From NCBI GenBank assembly GCA_900552415.1, contig USAD01000023.1, positions 1-16,302 of the forward strand: DNA of 16,302 bases, given 5' to 3'. This DNA comes from an uncultured Parabacteroides sp. (lineage in GTDB: Bacteria; Bacteroidota; Bacteroidia; Bacteroidales; Tannerellaceae). Below the pieces are notes generated by a model that ran no database searches, was not told the DNA's origin, and saw only the letters and a list, made by a program, of their open reading frames with translations. A program made the position numbers and the translations under genes. Below are positions 1 to 7,771 of this stretch, piece by piece. Position 1 is the first letter of the stretch, and each line of letters starts with the position of its first letter.

Positions 1-110
1 GCTATCGGCCCTATCGCCGGATGACTGGCATATTTGAACAAAGCGGCCGCGTCCTCCTCACGCCACGGGCGAAGAAGAATTCTTTCGGTTTCCATCAAAT
101 TCATTACCAT
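1..110 (-). CDS. GNAT-family N-acetyltransferase, N-terminal part (runs off the left edge)
   Basis: Only the first 36 codons are visible. After an opening MVMNLM the translation reads METERILLRPWREEDAAALF, then KYASHPAIGPIA. This is the classic start of RimJ/RimL-type GNAT acetyltransferases: beta-1 with 'TERLxLRPWxxxD', then an alpha helix and a 'hP.ig..aGw' segment. Members transfer acetyl from acetyl-CoA to amino groups of proteins, antibiotics or small molecules, and the substrate cannot be told from this fragment. Three in-frame ATGs lie close together (110, 104, 95). I chose 110 because AAGGAA lies about 5 nt upstream of it; 95 would give the more typical METER start. The catalytic acetyl-CoA loop lies outside the window. 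Confidence 0.8.
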   Translation of the reverse strand, partial: MVMNLMETERILLRPWREEDAAALFKYASHPAIGPI

Positions 111-129
111 AAATTCCTTATCTTTTCCG

Positions 130-137
130 CGAATATA
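130..137 (-). promoter_or_regulatory. Candidate Bacteroidetes -7 box for the GNAT gene
   Basis: The minus strand reads TATATTCG, one mismatch from TAnnTTTG. An ATTG lies 21 nt upstream as a possible -33 element. A perfect TATATTTG also occurs at 172-179 minus, without a matching -33. Either could serve, and neither is proven. Confidence 0.3.
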
Positions 138-184
138 AGGGCACAACAATAAATATTACAATTTTATGTTCCAAATATACGTTC

Positions 185-272
185 GGAGAAAAAGAGAGTT
201 TCCTTCGGAAAGGACTAGAGTTTTCTTCGAAAAGGACTGGAATCCTTTTCGGAACGGATTGACATTAAATCA
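185..272. repeat. Degenerate 22-bp-period tandem repeat (locus A, about 4 units)
   Basis: Units start at 185, 207, 229 and 251. The first 10 bases of units 2 to 4 are GGAAAGGACT, GAAAAGGACT and GGAACGGATT, at exact 22-base spacing. Units 2 and 3 end in (T/C)TTTTC-type tracts (TTTTCTTC, TCCTTTTC), so short hairpins of TTTCC/GGAAA type form across unit borders. The period is not a multiple of three, so this is not a coding repeat. It occupies part of the 445-bp spacer between the GNAT gene and the next gene, about 50 bp upstream of the candidate GNAT promoter. Apart from this repeat and the terminator at 445-494, I see nothing in 273-444. A second array with the same period and core lies at 11060-11191. 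Confidence 0.7.
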
Positions 273-444
273 ATACATAATTATCGTAACGTTAATATCG
301 CAATCTATTCAGGACAGGAAAAAACCGAAGCGATCAACGACTCCTCACGACTGGGGTTATTAGGTTCCAACAACAGGCATTATTAGCACCTTATAATGGG
401 CATCGTTAACACCTAACGATCCCGTCGACAATAATTCCATATCA

Positions 445-494
445 TTAAAACAAAAGCGGCTTGGCAAGTGAACTACAGTTCATTTACCAAGCCG
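445..494 (-). terminator. Rho-independent terminator of the 3035-556 operon
   Basis: A 17-bp stem with a 4-base loop is formed by 457-473 and 478-494, with one A.C mismatch and one G.T pair. On the minus strand it is followed at once by a T-rich run (CTTTTGTTTTAATG). It lies about 60 bp past the stop of the 556-936 gene, so it ends that operon. Confidence 0.85.
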
Positions 495-555
495 TCTATT
501 AATGACATTGTTAAAAAGATATCCGGATCTCTTATAGCGATTGTATTTCCATTTT

Positions 556-936
556 TTATCGTCTATACAACAAAAGCGGCGCTCCAAAGGTAACTCCTAG
601 CACTAAAAGCCATAGATTACCAGTCATGGGATTATAAGCAATCAGCAACTCCTCAAAAGACGCGCCACCAGCGATACCAAAAGAGAACTCAAAACCGATG
701 GTCAACAACAGCCAAATGATGCTCGTCATAAGCAGGTCACGCCTTGATAGACTTTTTACCCGAGGCAATAAAATGGCAGTAACAAGCGCTATCAAAAAGC
801 CAAGAATAACGCCACTCAATGCGGTCGCCAACGGATATCCCAACCAACTTACAAAAAAATATTCCCGGCAACCACCATTAAGGATCGCCAATGGGATAAA
901 CGAGACCCAAATCAAGAAGATCTTAAGCCATTTCAT
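556..936 (-). CDS. Conserved small integral membrane protein (four predicted helices)
   Basis: This 126-residue protein is almost wholly hydrophobic. Helices fall at roughly residues 4-20, 32-58, 67-88 and 104-123. Loop segments I would expect to be conserved are 'ILNGGCREYF' (about 19-28), the charged 'RVKSLSRRD' after helix 2, an acidic residue buried in 'FEFSFG' of helix 3, and 'AYNPMTGNLWLL' before helix 4. I recall unnamed bacterial membrane proteins with this GG-RE and YNPxTGNLW pattern, but I know no function. The ATG at 936 follows a good Shine-Dalgarno (GGGGAG) by a few bases. Its start lies 17 bp past the stop of the glycosyltransferase-dihydroorotase gene, so the two are almost certainly cotranscribed and end at the hairpin at 445-494. 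Confidence 0.8.
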   Translation of the reverse strand: MKWLKIFLIWVSFIPLAILNGGCREYFFVSWLGYPLATALSGVILGFLIALVTAILLPRVKSLSRRDLLMTSIIWLLLTIGFEFSFGIAGGASFEELLIAYNPMTGNLWLLVLGVTFGAPLLLYRR

Positions 937-953
937 GCTCCCCTAGAAACTAC

Positions 954-3035
954 TTAATCCAAATAGCGCACCTCCATACCACGGACAGAATCGTTCACCC
1001 GGCCATCCGTATAGGCCAGTTGTCCGTTGACGAAGGTCTTCCAGACACCATGATGGAAAGTGTAGCCCTCGAAAGGCGACCAGCCGCATTTATAGAGAAT
1101 GTTCTCTTTCGCTACTGTCCATGTTTGATTAGGATCCACCAATACCAGATCTGCGTAATAGCCCGGACGAATATAACCCCGACGGTCGATGTGGTAAAGC
1201 TCCGCCGGCATATGTGCCATCTTCTCGACCACCTTCTCGTAGGTGAAGCGACCTTCCATCGCCAGCTCGAGCATGACGATCAGTGAGTGCTGGATCAACG
1301 GTCCACCAGAAGCGGCTTTCAGGCAACTGCCCTCCTTCTCCGACAAGAGATGCGGCGCATGATCGGTCGCGATGATATCAATCTTGTTATTATTGACCGC
1401 GTCGCGCAATGCCTGACGATCCTCGATGGTCTTGATCGACGGATTCCATTTGATGCGGTTGCCAAACAGGGCGTAATCGCCATCATGGAACCACAAGTGA
1501 TGGACACAGACCTCGCCCGTGATCTTCTTCTCGGCCAAAGGCAAACGGTTGTCGAGCAACGTCACCTCCTTGCCTGTCGACAAATGCAACAGGTGCAACC
1601 GGGCGCCGACCTTCGTCGCCAGCTCGACCGCTTCCGATGAGCAGGCATAACAAGCCTCCTCGCTACGGATCTTACTGTGGAACGAGATGTCGAGATCCTC
1701 GCCATACAGGTTGGTATAATATTGGATATTGCGCTTGATCACCTCCTCCTTCTCGGCATGGACGGCGATCAGCATGCCACTCTCCTTAAAGATACGTTCC
1801 AGCGTGTCCGGATTGTTGACCAGCATATTTCCCGTCGACGAGCCGAGGAAAAGCTTCAAGCCCGGAATGCGTGAACGATCCAACCGCTCGATCTCCGCCG
1901 TATTATCGTTCGTACCACCAAAGAAGAAAGAGTAATTGGCACGCGAGACCTCAGCGCCCCGCTGGAATTTCCACTCCAACTGCTCGATGGTTGTTGTCTG
2001 CGGTTTCGTGTTGGGCATATCCATGAAGGTAGTCACGCCACCCGCCACGGCCGCCCGGCTCTCCGACTCCATATCGCCCTTGTGCGTCAGGCCCGGATCA
2101 CGGAAATGCACCTGGTCATCGATTACGCCCGGTAACAACCATTTGCCCGTCGCGTCGATCACCTCATCGGCCTCGAAAGCCGGATCACCCGTCACGTCTC
2201 CCTCGCCTATGCGACTAATCTTATCGCCCTCGATCAACAGGGAGCCGACAAACCGACGGCCCTCATTCAGGATCGTCGGATTTTTTATCAATAACTTCTT
2301 TTGTGGAAATTTATGGGAAAGGCTCCACCATTTCAATTGGAGCACGCCAAACAGCGCCTCGCCAAAGATTGAGGAGTTCATCTTTGAGACGCCCAATACC
2401 CGGTTGACAAAAATGATCGGCACCTCGACAATATTGAAACCGCACTTATAGGCCGTAAACTTCATCTCGACCTGGAAAGCGTATCCCTTGAAATGAATGC
2501 CATCCAAATCGATTGTCTCAAGCACCTCCCGACGGTAACACTTGAAGCCGGCGGTCGTATCCCGCACCTTCATGCCGGTAACGATTCTTACATAGACCGA
2601 GGCAAAATAAGACATCAGTACCCGTCCCAACGGCCAGTTCACGACATTTACCCCATTACAATAACGAGAGCCGACGGCCACGTCAGCCCCACCATTCACG
2701 CAAGCGTCGTAGAGACGGGGCAAATCGTTCGGGTTGTGACTGAAATCGGCATCCATCTCAAAGATGAAACGATAGCCATGCTCGAGTCCCCATTTGAAAC
2801 CACAAATATAAGCGGTACCCAAACCCAGTTTTCCCTTACGCTCGACGATGAACAGACGTTCCGGGAACTCCGCCATCAAACCCTTGACGATAGCCGCGGT
2901 ACCATCGGGCGAGCCGTCATCGATCACCAGGATATGAAACTCCTTCTCCAGACCAAACACCGCACGGATAATGTTCTCGACATTCTCCTTCTCGTTGTAG
3001 GTCGGTATGATCACTATACTGTCAGACATAATCAT
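954..3035 (-). CDS. pyrC: Fusion protein: GT2 polyprenol-phosphate mannose synthase-like domain + dihydroorotase
   Basis: This 693-residue protein has two complete enzymes in one frame. Residues 1-242 are a family-2 glycosyltransferase of the DPM1/polyprenol-monophosphomannose-synthase type: '[11 protein letters not shown]' (8-18), nucleotide-binding DDG (39-41), metal-binding DAD (95-97), 'GSR' (122-124) and '[10 protein letters not shown]' (160-169). Such enzymes move mannose (or another hexose) from a GDP- or UDP-sugar to a lipid phosphate at the inner membrane. Residues 246-693 are a cyclic amidohydrolase, class I dihydroorotase, which makes dihydroorotate in pyrimidine synthesis: '[10 protein letters not shown]' (306-315), 'GSSTGN' (398-403), 'HAEKE' (426-430), '[11 protein letters not shown]' (480-490) and 'TDHAPH' (557-562). 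Each half has the usual length of its stand-alone family. The joint '[12 protein letters not shown]' leaves no stop and no ATG between them. A TTG there could in principle restart translation. Oddity: Gln308 stands where the first His of the zinc HxH motif is expected. Start: ATG 3035 or 3029; no Shine-Dalgarno, as is common in Bacteroidetes. Confidence 0.9.
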   Translation of the reverse strand: MIMSDSIVIIPTYNEKENVENIIRAVFGLEKEFHILVIDDGSPDGTAAIVKGLMAEFPERLFIVERKGKLGLGTAYICGFKWGLEHGYRFIFEMDADFSHNPNDLPRLYDACVNGGADVAVGSRYCNGVNVVNWPLGRVLMSYFASVYVRIVTGMKVRDTTAGFKCYRREVLETIDLDGIHFKGYAFQVEMKFTAYKCGFNIVEVPIIFVNRVLGVSKMNSSIFGEALFGVLQLKWWSLSHKFPQKKLLIKNPTILNEGRRFVGSLLIEGDKISRIGEGDVTGDPAFEADEVIDATGKWLLPGVIDDQVHFRDPGLTHKGDMESESRAAVAGGVTTFMDMPNTKPQTTTIEQLEWKFQRGAEVSRANYSFFFGGTNDNTAEIERLDRSRIPGLKLFLGSSTGNMLVNNPDTLERIFKESGMLIAVHAEKEEVIKRNIQYYTNLYGEDLDISFHSKIRSEEACYACSSEAVELATKVGARLHLLHLSTGKEVTLLDNRLPLAEKKITGEVCVHHLWFHDGDYALFGNRIKWNPSIKTIEDRQALRDAVNNNKIDIIATDHAPHLLSEKEGSCLKAASGGPLIQHSLIVMLELAMEGRFTYEKVVEKMAHMPAELYHIDRRGYIRPGYYADLVLVDPNQTWTVAKENILYKCGWSPFEGYTFHHGVWKTFVNGQLAYTDGRVNDSVRGMEVRYLD

Positions 3036-3093
3036 TAATCAATTAAAATACAACTCATTGATAGCCGACATAAACGGATCGCCTATCAAAATC

Positions 3094-3101
3094 CAAAGGT
3101 A
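3094..3101 (-). promoter_or_regulatory. -7 promoter box for the fusion-gene operon
   Basis: The minus strand reads TACCTTTG, an exact match to the Bacteroidetes TAnnTTTG box, about 60 nt upstream of the ATG at 3035. No clear TTTG -33 element is seen. Confidence 0.5.
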
Positions 3102-3172
3102 ATCATTTTTTTAATATTTCCACATCCGTAAACGTCGACACGATTCAATACTCATCCTGTCCTTTTTTCGCG

Positions 3173-3180
3173 TAACTTTA
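3173..3180 (+). promoter_or_regulatory. Possible -7 box for the GH20 gene
   Basis: TAACTTTA, one mismatch from TAnnTTTG, lies about 30 nt upstream of the ATG at 3211. It has no convincing -33 element. Confidence 0.3.
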
Positions 3181-3210
3181 AGGCGTAATTTCAACTAAAA
3201 ACAAATACAG

Positions 3211-4944
3211 ATGAAAAAAATTTCTTATTGGCGCGCCTTTGCCGCGATATGTGGCTTTGGGTTGCTGACCGCCTGCTCATCACCAGAGGTCGGCCCAAGA
3301 AACTTCAATTTAGTTCCCGCGCCCACACAAACAACCGTTACAAAAAGTAATTTCGCTCTGAAACCAAACAGCGTCATCTCTTATTCGGATCCATCCCTGA
3401 AAGGGATCGCCAACGATCTGGCCGCTTACGCCAAACGCCAAGCCGGCCTCACATTGACCGTGGCCGAGGCTGCCGGACAAAATCCGGGCAATGGTATCTT
3501 CCTCTCGTTGAATCCGTCAAACCAGGCTCTTGCCGCCCTGCCTGCCGCCTATGGCATCAGCGCCAAGGATGGCAATCCCGCCGATGAGCGTTACGCGCTC
3601 GATATCCAGGAGAACAACATCACCATCGAAGCCATGGCCGCGGAAGGCATCTATCGAGGCACAACCTCGTTAAAACAGTTGATCGCCGGCAATCCTGCCG
3701 CTTCCGGCGAGACGCTCTATCTCCCTGTCCTGAATGTCGTGGATAATCCCCGCTTCGCCTGGCGAGGTTTCTCATTCGACCTGAGCCGCTGCTTCTTCAC
3801 GATCGATGAGGTGAAACAGGTGATCGACCTGCTGTCTCTCTATAAATTCAACGTGCTGCACATGCACCTGACCGATAACGAGGGCTGGCGCATTGAGATC
3901 AAGAGTCACCCCAAATTGACCGAGATCGGCGGCATGCGTGAGAACGAGGGTAAACCCGTTGGTTTCTTCACCCAAGAGCAATACAAGGAGATTGTCGCTT
4001 ATGCTCAGGAGCGCTTCATCACTATCGTCCCTGAAATCGACCTTCCTGGCCATACCAAAGCGATCTTCGCCGCTTATCCAGACCTGAAGAACGCCGCCAA
4101 GCTCAATTTCCAATTGAACATGAGCGGACAGGCCATTGGCGCGCTCGACGTGGATGACCCGAAGGCAACCCAATTGGTCAAGGACGTAATCGCTGAGTTG
4201 GCCGCCATGACTCCCGGCAGCTATATCCATATCGGAGGCGACGAGACTTGGGGATTATCAGAGGATAAATATGTCCGGTTTGTCGATCAAACCCGCCGTA
4301 TCGTGAAAGAGCAGGGCAAGAAGGTTGTCGGCTGGCAAGAATCCGCCCGTACGAATCTTGACGAGGGCGACCTGATGCAATATTGGGTGCACTATAAGAA
4401 CACGCCATCCGCTGATAACGCTAACGACACCACCAAAAAGAAGAAATCGACTATGCCTAAAGAACTCCAGGAAATGATGAAAGAGGCCTTCATGAAAAAC
4501 GCCAAAGACATGGGTCTCGGACTGGAGAAAAAGGCCAGGATCATCTTGTCGCCAAGTGGCTATGTCTATCTCGACCATCCTTATAAGGAGGCCAGCGTCG
4601 ATTCTACACAAGCCGCGGAGCAAGGCCGATTGGGACTCGCGGGCTATACCAAGCAGACCATAGCTGAGATGTACGACTGGAATCCGGCTAAATTCGACGA
4701 TCGTCTGGATCCGGCCAAGGATATCGCCGGTGTGGAGGCAGCTATCTGGTGCGAGACCGTCCGTAGCTTCAGCGACCTGCAGTTCCTGTTGATGCCTCGC
4801 TTGGCCGGTGTCGCCGAAAAGGGCTGGTCGGCTGTAGAAAACACCAACTGGGATGAGTACAAAGTCCGCCTTGCCTCCCACTCACTGATCTGGGACGCTA
4901 TGAACTGGAACTACTTCAAATCATCGTTAGTGGATTGGAAATAA
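3211..4944 (+). CDS. GH20 beta-N-acetylhexosaminidase, lipoprotein
   Basis: This 577-residue exo-hexosaminidase removes terminal beta-GlcNAc/GalNAc from host glycans or cell-wall fragments. The start 'MKKISYWRAF' leads a signal peptide ending in lipobox LTAC (Cys22) followed by SS, so it should be lipid-anchored in the envelope. A GH20b-type alpha/beta domain covers about residues 35-165. The catalytic barrel begins at 'RFAWRGFSFDLSRCFF' (181-196), with 'LHMHLTDNEGWRIEIKSHP' (216-234). 'HIGGDE' (340-345) carries the catalytic Asp344-Glu345 pair of substrate-assisted catalysis. Later active-site segments are 'GWQES' (374-378), 'YLDHPY' (453-458) and 'AIWCE' (511-515). A lysine-rich insertion (about 396-442, including KKKKS) sits between two barrel elements; it could be a loop or a short helical arm. 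The gene stands alone, divergent from the pyrimidine/mannose operon, and ends at the bidirectional terminator at 4977-5033. Confidence 0.95.
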   Translation: MKKISYWRAFAAICGFGLLTACSSPEVGPRNFNLVPAPTQTTVTKSNFALKPNSVISYSDPSLKGIANDLAAYAKRQAGLTLTVAEAAGQNPGNGIFLSLNPSNQALAALPAAYGISAKDGNPADERYALDIQENNITIEAMAAEGIYRGTTSLKQLIAGNPAASGETLYLPVLNVVDNPRFAWRGFSFDLSRCFFTIDEVKQVIDLLSLYKFNVLHMHLTDNEGWRIEIKSHPKLTEIGGMRENEGKPVGFFTQEQYKEIVAYAQERFITIVPEIDLPGHTKAIFAAYPDLKNAAKLNFQLNMSGQAIGALDVDDPKATQLVKDVIAELAAMTPGSYIHIGGDETWGLSEDKYVRFVDQTRRIVKEQGKKVVGWQESARTNLDEGDLMQYWVHYKNTPSADNANDTTKKKKSTMPKELQEMMKEAFMKNAKDMGLGLEKKARIILSPSGYVYLDHPYKEASVDSTQAAEQGRLGLAGYTKQTIAEMYDWNPAKFDDRLDPAKDIAGVEAAIWCETVRSFSDLQFLLMPRLAGVAEKGWSAVENTNWDEYKVRLASHSLIWDAMNWNYFKSSLVDWK

Positions 4945-4976
4945 ACAGATAGAAATATCTGCTGAACAGAATTAAA

Positions 4977-5033
4977 AAATCCGACAAGAATTAAATTCCC
5001 CCCAATTAAAGGGGACTCATTCTTGTCGGATTT
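4977..5033. terminator. Bidirectional rho-independent terminator between convergent genes
   Basis: The stem is a perfect 15 bp: AAATCCGACAAGAAT at 4977-4991 pairs with 5019-5033. The 27-base loop contains a further CCCC/GGGG pairing. TTTCTTCTT follows on the plus strand and ATTTTTTAATT on the minus strand. It serves the GH20 gene (plus) and the lipoprotein gene at 5058-6938 (minus). Confidence 0.9.
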
Positions 5034-5057
5034 CTTCTTACAAATTAAATATCAAAT

Positions 5058-6938
5058 TCACCGCTTAATTACGGTAGAAATACTATACACGATCTCGCCA
5101 GAAGCCGTGACCACGTAGGCCCTTACATAATAGTTTCCCGCGGAAGAGAGATTCGTCGCGTCGAAAATAAATGACTCATCCACCTCCAAGCGATCGCTCC
5201 AGATGGTTGGCAACATACTCGAATCGGTTACCCAACAAAAACCACGGACCGAAATCTCCATACCCCGATCATCAAGGACCTCACATTGATAGAGGTCAGA
5301 CATGCCTTCAACCGGTGTAATCTCGCCAAGCAAAGGCAGGTAACCCTCATCTTCCGAGTCGATGGTTATCTCGATCGGCTCACTGTAACCGACACCTCCT
5401 TCATTCACCGCAAAAGCGCGCAGGTAATAATGTCCTGGAGAGAGCTCGATCTTGGAGAAAAAGTTTGTTGACGAAAAGACGCTCCAGGCACTATCCCAAA
5501 CCGGCTCAGCCGATTCTTTACTCCAACAGAAGCCCTGATAAATTATTGGCAACCCACCATCGTCAAACACTTGGCCATAAAAATAGCCATCGTCCGTATA
5601 TGATACCTCGCCCATCACCGGCAACCGGTCGTTCAGAGCCTTGATCGTCAATGTAAAAGGCTCACTATATCCGGTACCGGCCTCGTTGGTTGCGAAAGCC
5701 CGAATGGTATAGCTCCCCGGATTCAGACAATCCTGCATGACGGCCTGAAAATATTCGTCGGCAGCAATCCACCCGCCGTTCTCAAGGGTCGGGATCTCCG
5801 TATCACTCCAACAGAAGCCTTTTTTAGTGACAGGCGATCCTCCATCATTCACGACAGCTGAGCCCAATGTATAATTTCTCTCATCCACCAAGTTGACGTA
5901 ACCAACTGTAGGCTCTACAATCTCAACCACTGATCGACTTAAGAAAGTCAATTCCGGACTGTAAATGACACTATCGTTTGCCACTAGATAAGCCTTCACA
6001 TAATAGGTTTGATCATCAAGCAGGTCGGTCAGGTTGGCCACCAACGTAGAATCGGTCTCCACCCGGTTTTCCTCAATTGTCGGATTACCCGCCTGATTCC
6101 AACAGAAGCCCCAAGCCGATACGACCGCATCACCTTTCGTGGCAACCGTTCCCTGGAACGTACGAGCCAGCGTATCCACAACAGCGATCTCGCCCAAAGC
6201 CCATTTCACCTCCGCCGAGTCGCCCGGCTCAACCGGCTCCTCACCCGGCGTAATTTTCAAGGTCGGGCCATAAGCCAGATAACCAATATTATTTTGGGCG
6301 AAAGCCCTTATATAAACCGTGTCAACCAATTCTTCCGGGAAAGTAGCCACTAGATTCAAACCGGATTCCTCAACCTCAATCATATTACCGGAGATCGTAG
6401 GGTTCACACGAGTTCCCCAACAGAAACCTTTTTGCTCCAAATTATCACCAGTGCCATCGATACCATCGTCTTTTACCACAGCGGAAAGTTGCCCGGTTGC
6501 CGTATCATAAGAAACTTCCGACAACAAAGGAACACTTGTCCGAGTTGTCGAGAAACGAGATACGCTACTTTTTTTCTGGCTCTGTCCGTTACCCACAAAA
6601 AGTTGATACTCGTATTCGGTCTCCATTCTCAACCCCTCGAGTTGAACAGTCACTTCCGACAAGGCGAGCGTATCACCCTCCACGGTCGTCTTTTCTTCGG
6701 GACTCCCCGCTTCCCAATAGACAAAACCAACCTCCTTAACCGTCGCCGAACCGTCGAGAGTCACCGAACCGTTCAAGGTCGCGAAAGTCCGGCCAACCGT
6801 CAATGGCTCATAAACTTCCAACTTTGCGGAAAAAACGATCGGCTCCTCATCCTTCTCGCAAGCGCACAAGGCACCCAACAGGGCCATACCCAACCCGATC
6901 TTCCTTATATTCATAAAAATCTTGTTCATAACATCCAT
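5058..6938 (-). CDS. Surface lipoprotein of repeated 'GFCW' beta-sandwich (FN3-like) modules
   Basis: This 626-residue protein has a lipoprotein signal ending LCAC (Cys27) followed by the acidic EKDEE, which fits Bacteroidetes surface lipoprotein export. The rest consists of about six tandem modules of about 95-105 residues, each marked by a GF-aromatic/Cys-W core: GFVYW 71, GFCWG 171, GFCWN 277, GFCWS 374, GFCWS 469, GFCWV 566. Most core motifs are followed 30-45 residues later by 'YY(V/L)(R/K)A(F/Y)' and most of those by 'NExGxGYSEP'. These are Ig/FN3-like beta-sandwich repeats common in large Bacteroidetes surface proteins. No catalytic motif is seen, so a binding or scaffold role is inferred. 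The ATG at 6938 follows AAAGGA, and 'M4' is an alternative. The start is only 4 bp from the stop of the barrel gene upstream, so the two are cotranscribed and probably act together. Confidence 0.85.
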   Translation of the reverse strand: MDVMNKIFMNIRKIGLGMALLGALCACEKDEEPIVFSAKLEVYEPLTVGRTFATLNGSVTLDGSATVKEVGFVYWEAGSPEEKTTVEGDTLALSEVTVQLEGLRMETEYEYQLFVGNGQSQKKSSVSRFSTTRTSVPLLSEVSYDTATGQLSAVVKDDGIDGTGDNLEQKGFCWGTRVNPTISGNMIEVEESGLNLVATFPEELVDTVYIRAFAQNNIGYLAYGPTLKITPGEEPVEPGDSAEVKWALGEIAVVDTLARTFQGTVATKGDAVVSAWGFCWNQAGNPTIEENRVETDSTLVANLTDLLDDQTYYVKAYLVANDSVIYSPELTFLSRSVVEIVEPTVGYVNLVDERNYTLGSAVVNDGGSPVTKKGFCWSDTEIPTLENGGWIAADEYFQAVMQDCLNPGSYTIRAFATNEAGTGYSEPFTLTIKALNDRLPVMGEVSYTDDGYFYGQVFDDGGLPIIYQGFCWSKESAEPVWDSAWSVFSSTNFFSKIELSPGHYYLRAFAVNEGGVGYSEPIEITIDSEDEGYLPLLGEITPVEGMSDLYQCEVLDDRGMEISVRGFCWVTDSSMLPTIWSDRLEVDESFIFDATNLSSAGNYYVRAYVVTASGEIVYSISTVIKR

Positions 6939-6942
6939 CCTT

Positions 6943-7605
6943 TCAGAAAATAACGCCTATACCAATATTTCCCTCTAAATATTTGAAACTATTTGTCTGG
7001 ACACCCACCGAGAAGGCCAATCTTTCCCAATAGGCGATCGCGCCGGCTTCCACCTCAACACCATTGAAAGAGTAGTCGCTGACCTTCGCCCAGCCACCGT
7101 CTGTTGTCTCCCACGCCAAGGTCCGGTTACCATAACCAACACCGACATAAGCGAAAACAGGCTTCGTGATCGCATAGGTCACACCGGCAGTCGCGGCGAA
7201 ACGGCTTTTGTGCTTATTGCCGGTAAACCACAACGGTTGGTCTCCGCCTTCCACGTAACCTCCCTTATCGCACTCCAGATCACCCGTCGACAAACTACTA
7301 GTCAAGCCCGATTTCAATTTCACATATCCTCCCATCCGAGCCATATAACCTACCATGATACCTCCAGACAACTGGGAAGCGCCAAAGCCAAATACGGGCA
7401 TAATCACAGCCTTTGCCGTATATTCCTTTCGTTCCTTAGCATGCTTAGACATCACAAGAGAAGCATACCTGATATACATTTCCTGTATTTCTTCCTGTGA
7501 TTGCCGAGTCGTATCAACCCTGGACACAGGCTCCTGACCATAAGAAGACACTATGGCCAACATCCCGAAGAGACAAAAAACAAAAACACGAACAACCTTC
7601 TTCAT
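6943..7605 (-). CDS. Small outer-membrane beta-barrel protein, unknown function
   Basis: From the ATG at 7605 the protein has 220 residues. It begins with a clean signal peptide (MKKVVRVFVFCLFGMLAIVS, then SYGQ). An upstream in-frame ATG (7650) would add 15 residues ahead of the signal peptide and is less likely. After a charged helical stretch (about residues 25-60) come alternating polar/hydrophobic strands rich in Gly and aromatics ('GGIMVGYMARMGGYVKLKSG', 'FAYVGVGYGNRTLAWET', 'LAFSVGVQTNSFKYLE'). It ends in Phe ('GIGVIF'), the usual C-terminal signal for BAM-assembled barrels. About eight strands are predicted by eye. I do not recognise a named family. The gene is the first of a two-gene operon with the modular lipoprotein. 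Its TGA lies within the ribosome-binding region of that gene. Confidence 0.8.
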   Translation of the reverse strand: MKKVVRVFVFCLFGMLAIVSSYGQEPVSRVDTTRQSQEEIQEMYIRYASLVMSKHAKERKEYTAKAVIMPVFGFGASQLSGGIMVGYMARMGGYVKLKSGLTSSLSTGDLECDKGGYVEGGDQPLWFTGNKHKSRFAATAGVTYAITKPVFAYVGVGYGNRTLAWETTDGGWAKVSDYSFNGVEVEAGAIAYWERLAFSVGVQTNSFKYLEGNIGIGVIF

Positions 7606-7666
7606 AAATGATGAATATTTATTTAGAAATATAAATCTCACATACAACATATAGATAACCTATATA

Positions 7667-7729
7667 CAAAAAAATAGTTGGCGACAGGTTCCTTTTTCTT
7701 AAGAAAAAAACACCAGCCACCAACTATTT
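7667..7729 (-). terminator. Terminator of the tatA-tatC operon
   Basis: A 10-bp outer stem (AAATAGTTGG 7672-7681 with 7720-7729) encloses a second palindrome, TTTTTCTTAAGAAAAA. On the minus strand the structure is followed by a T7 run. It lies about 40 bp past the tatC stop. Confidence 0.8.
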
Positions 7730-7771
7730 CAATCTTACGTTATACGTTTAAGCCTTTAATAGTCTCTCCTC

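Noticed and set aside
166..363. 65-codon plus-strand frame in the spacer near the left end
   Set aside because: It lies across the 22-bp repeat array, has no ribosome site, and its 'FPSERTRVFFEKDW' stretch is simply the repeat read in frame.
4258..4881. 207-codon minus-strand frame opposite the GH20 gene
   Set aside because: It lies antisense to well-conserved catalytic segments, has no ribosome site and no recognisable domain.
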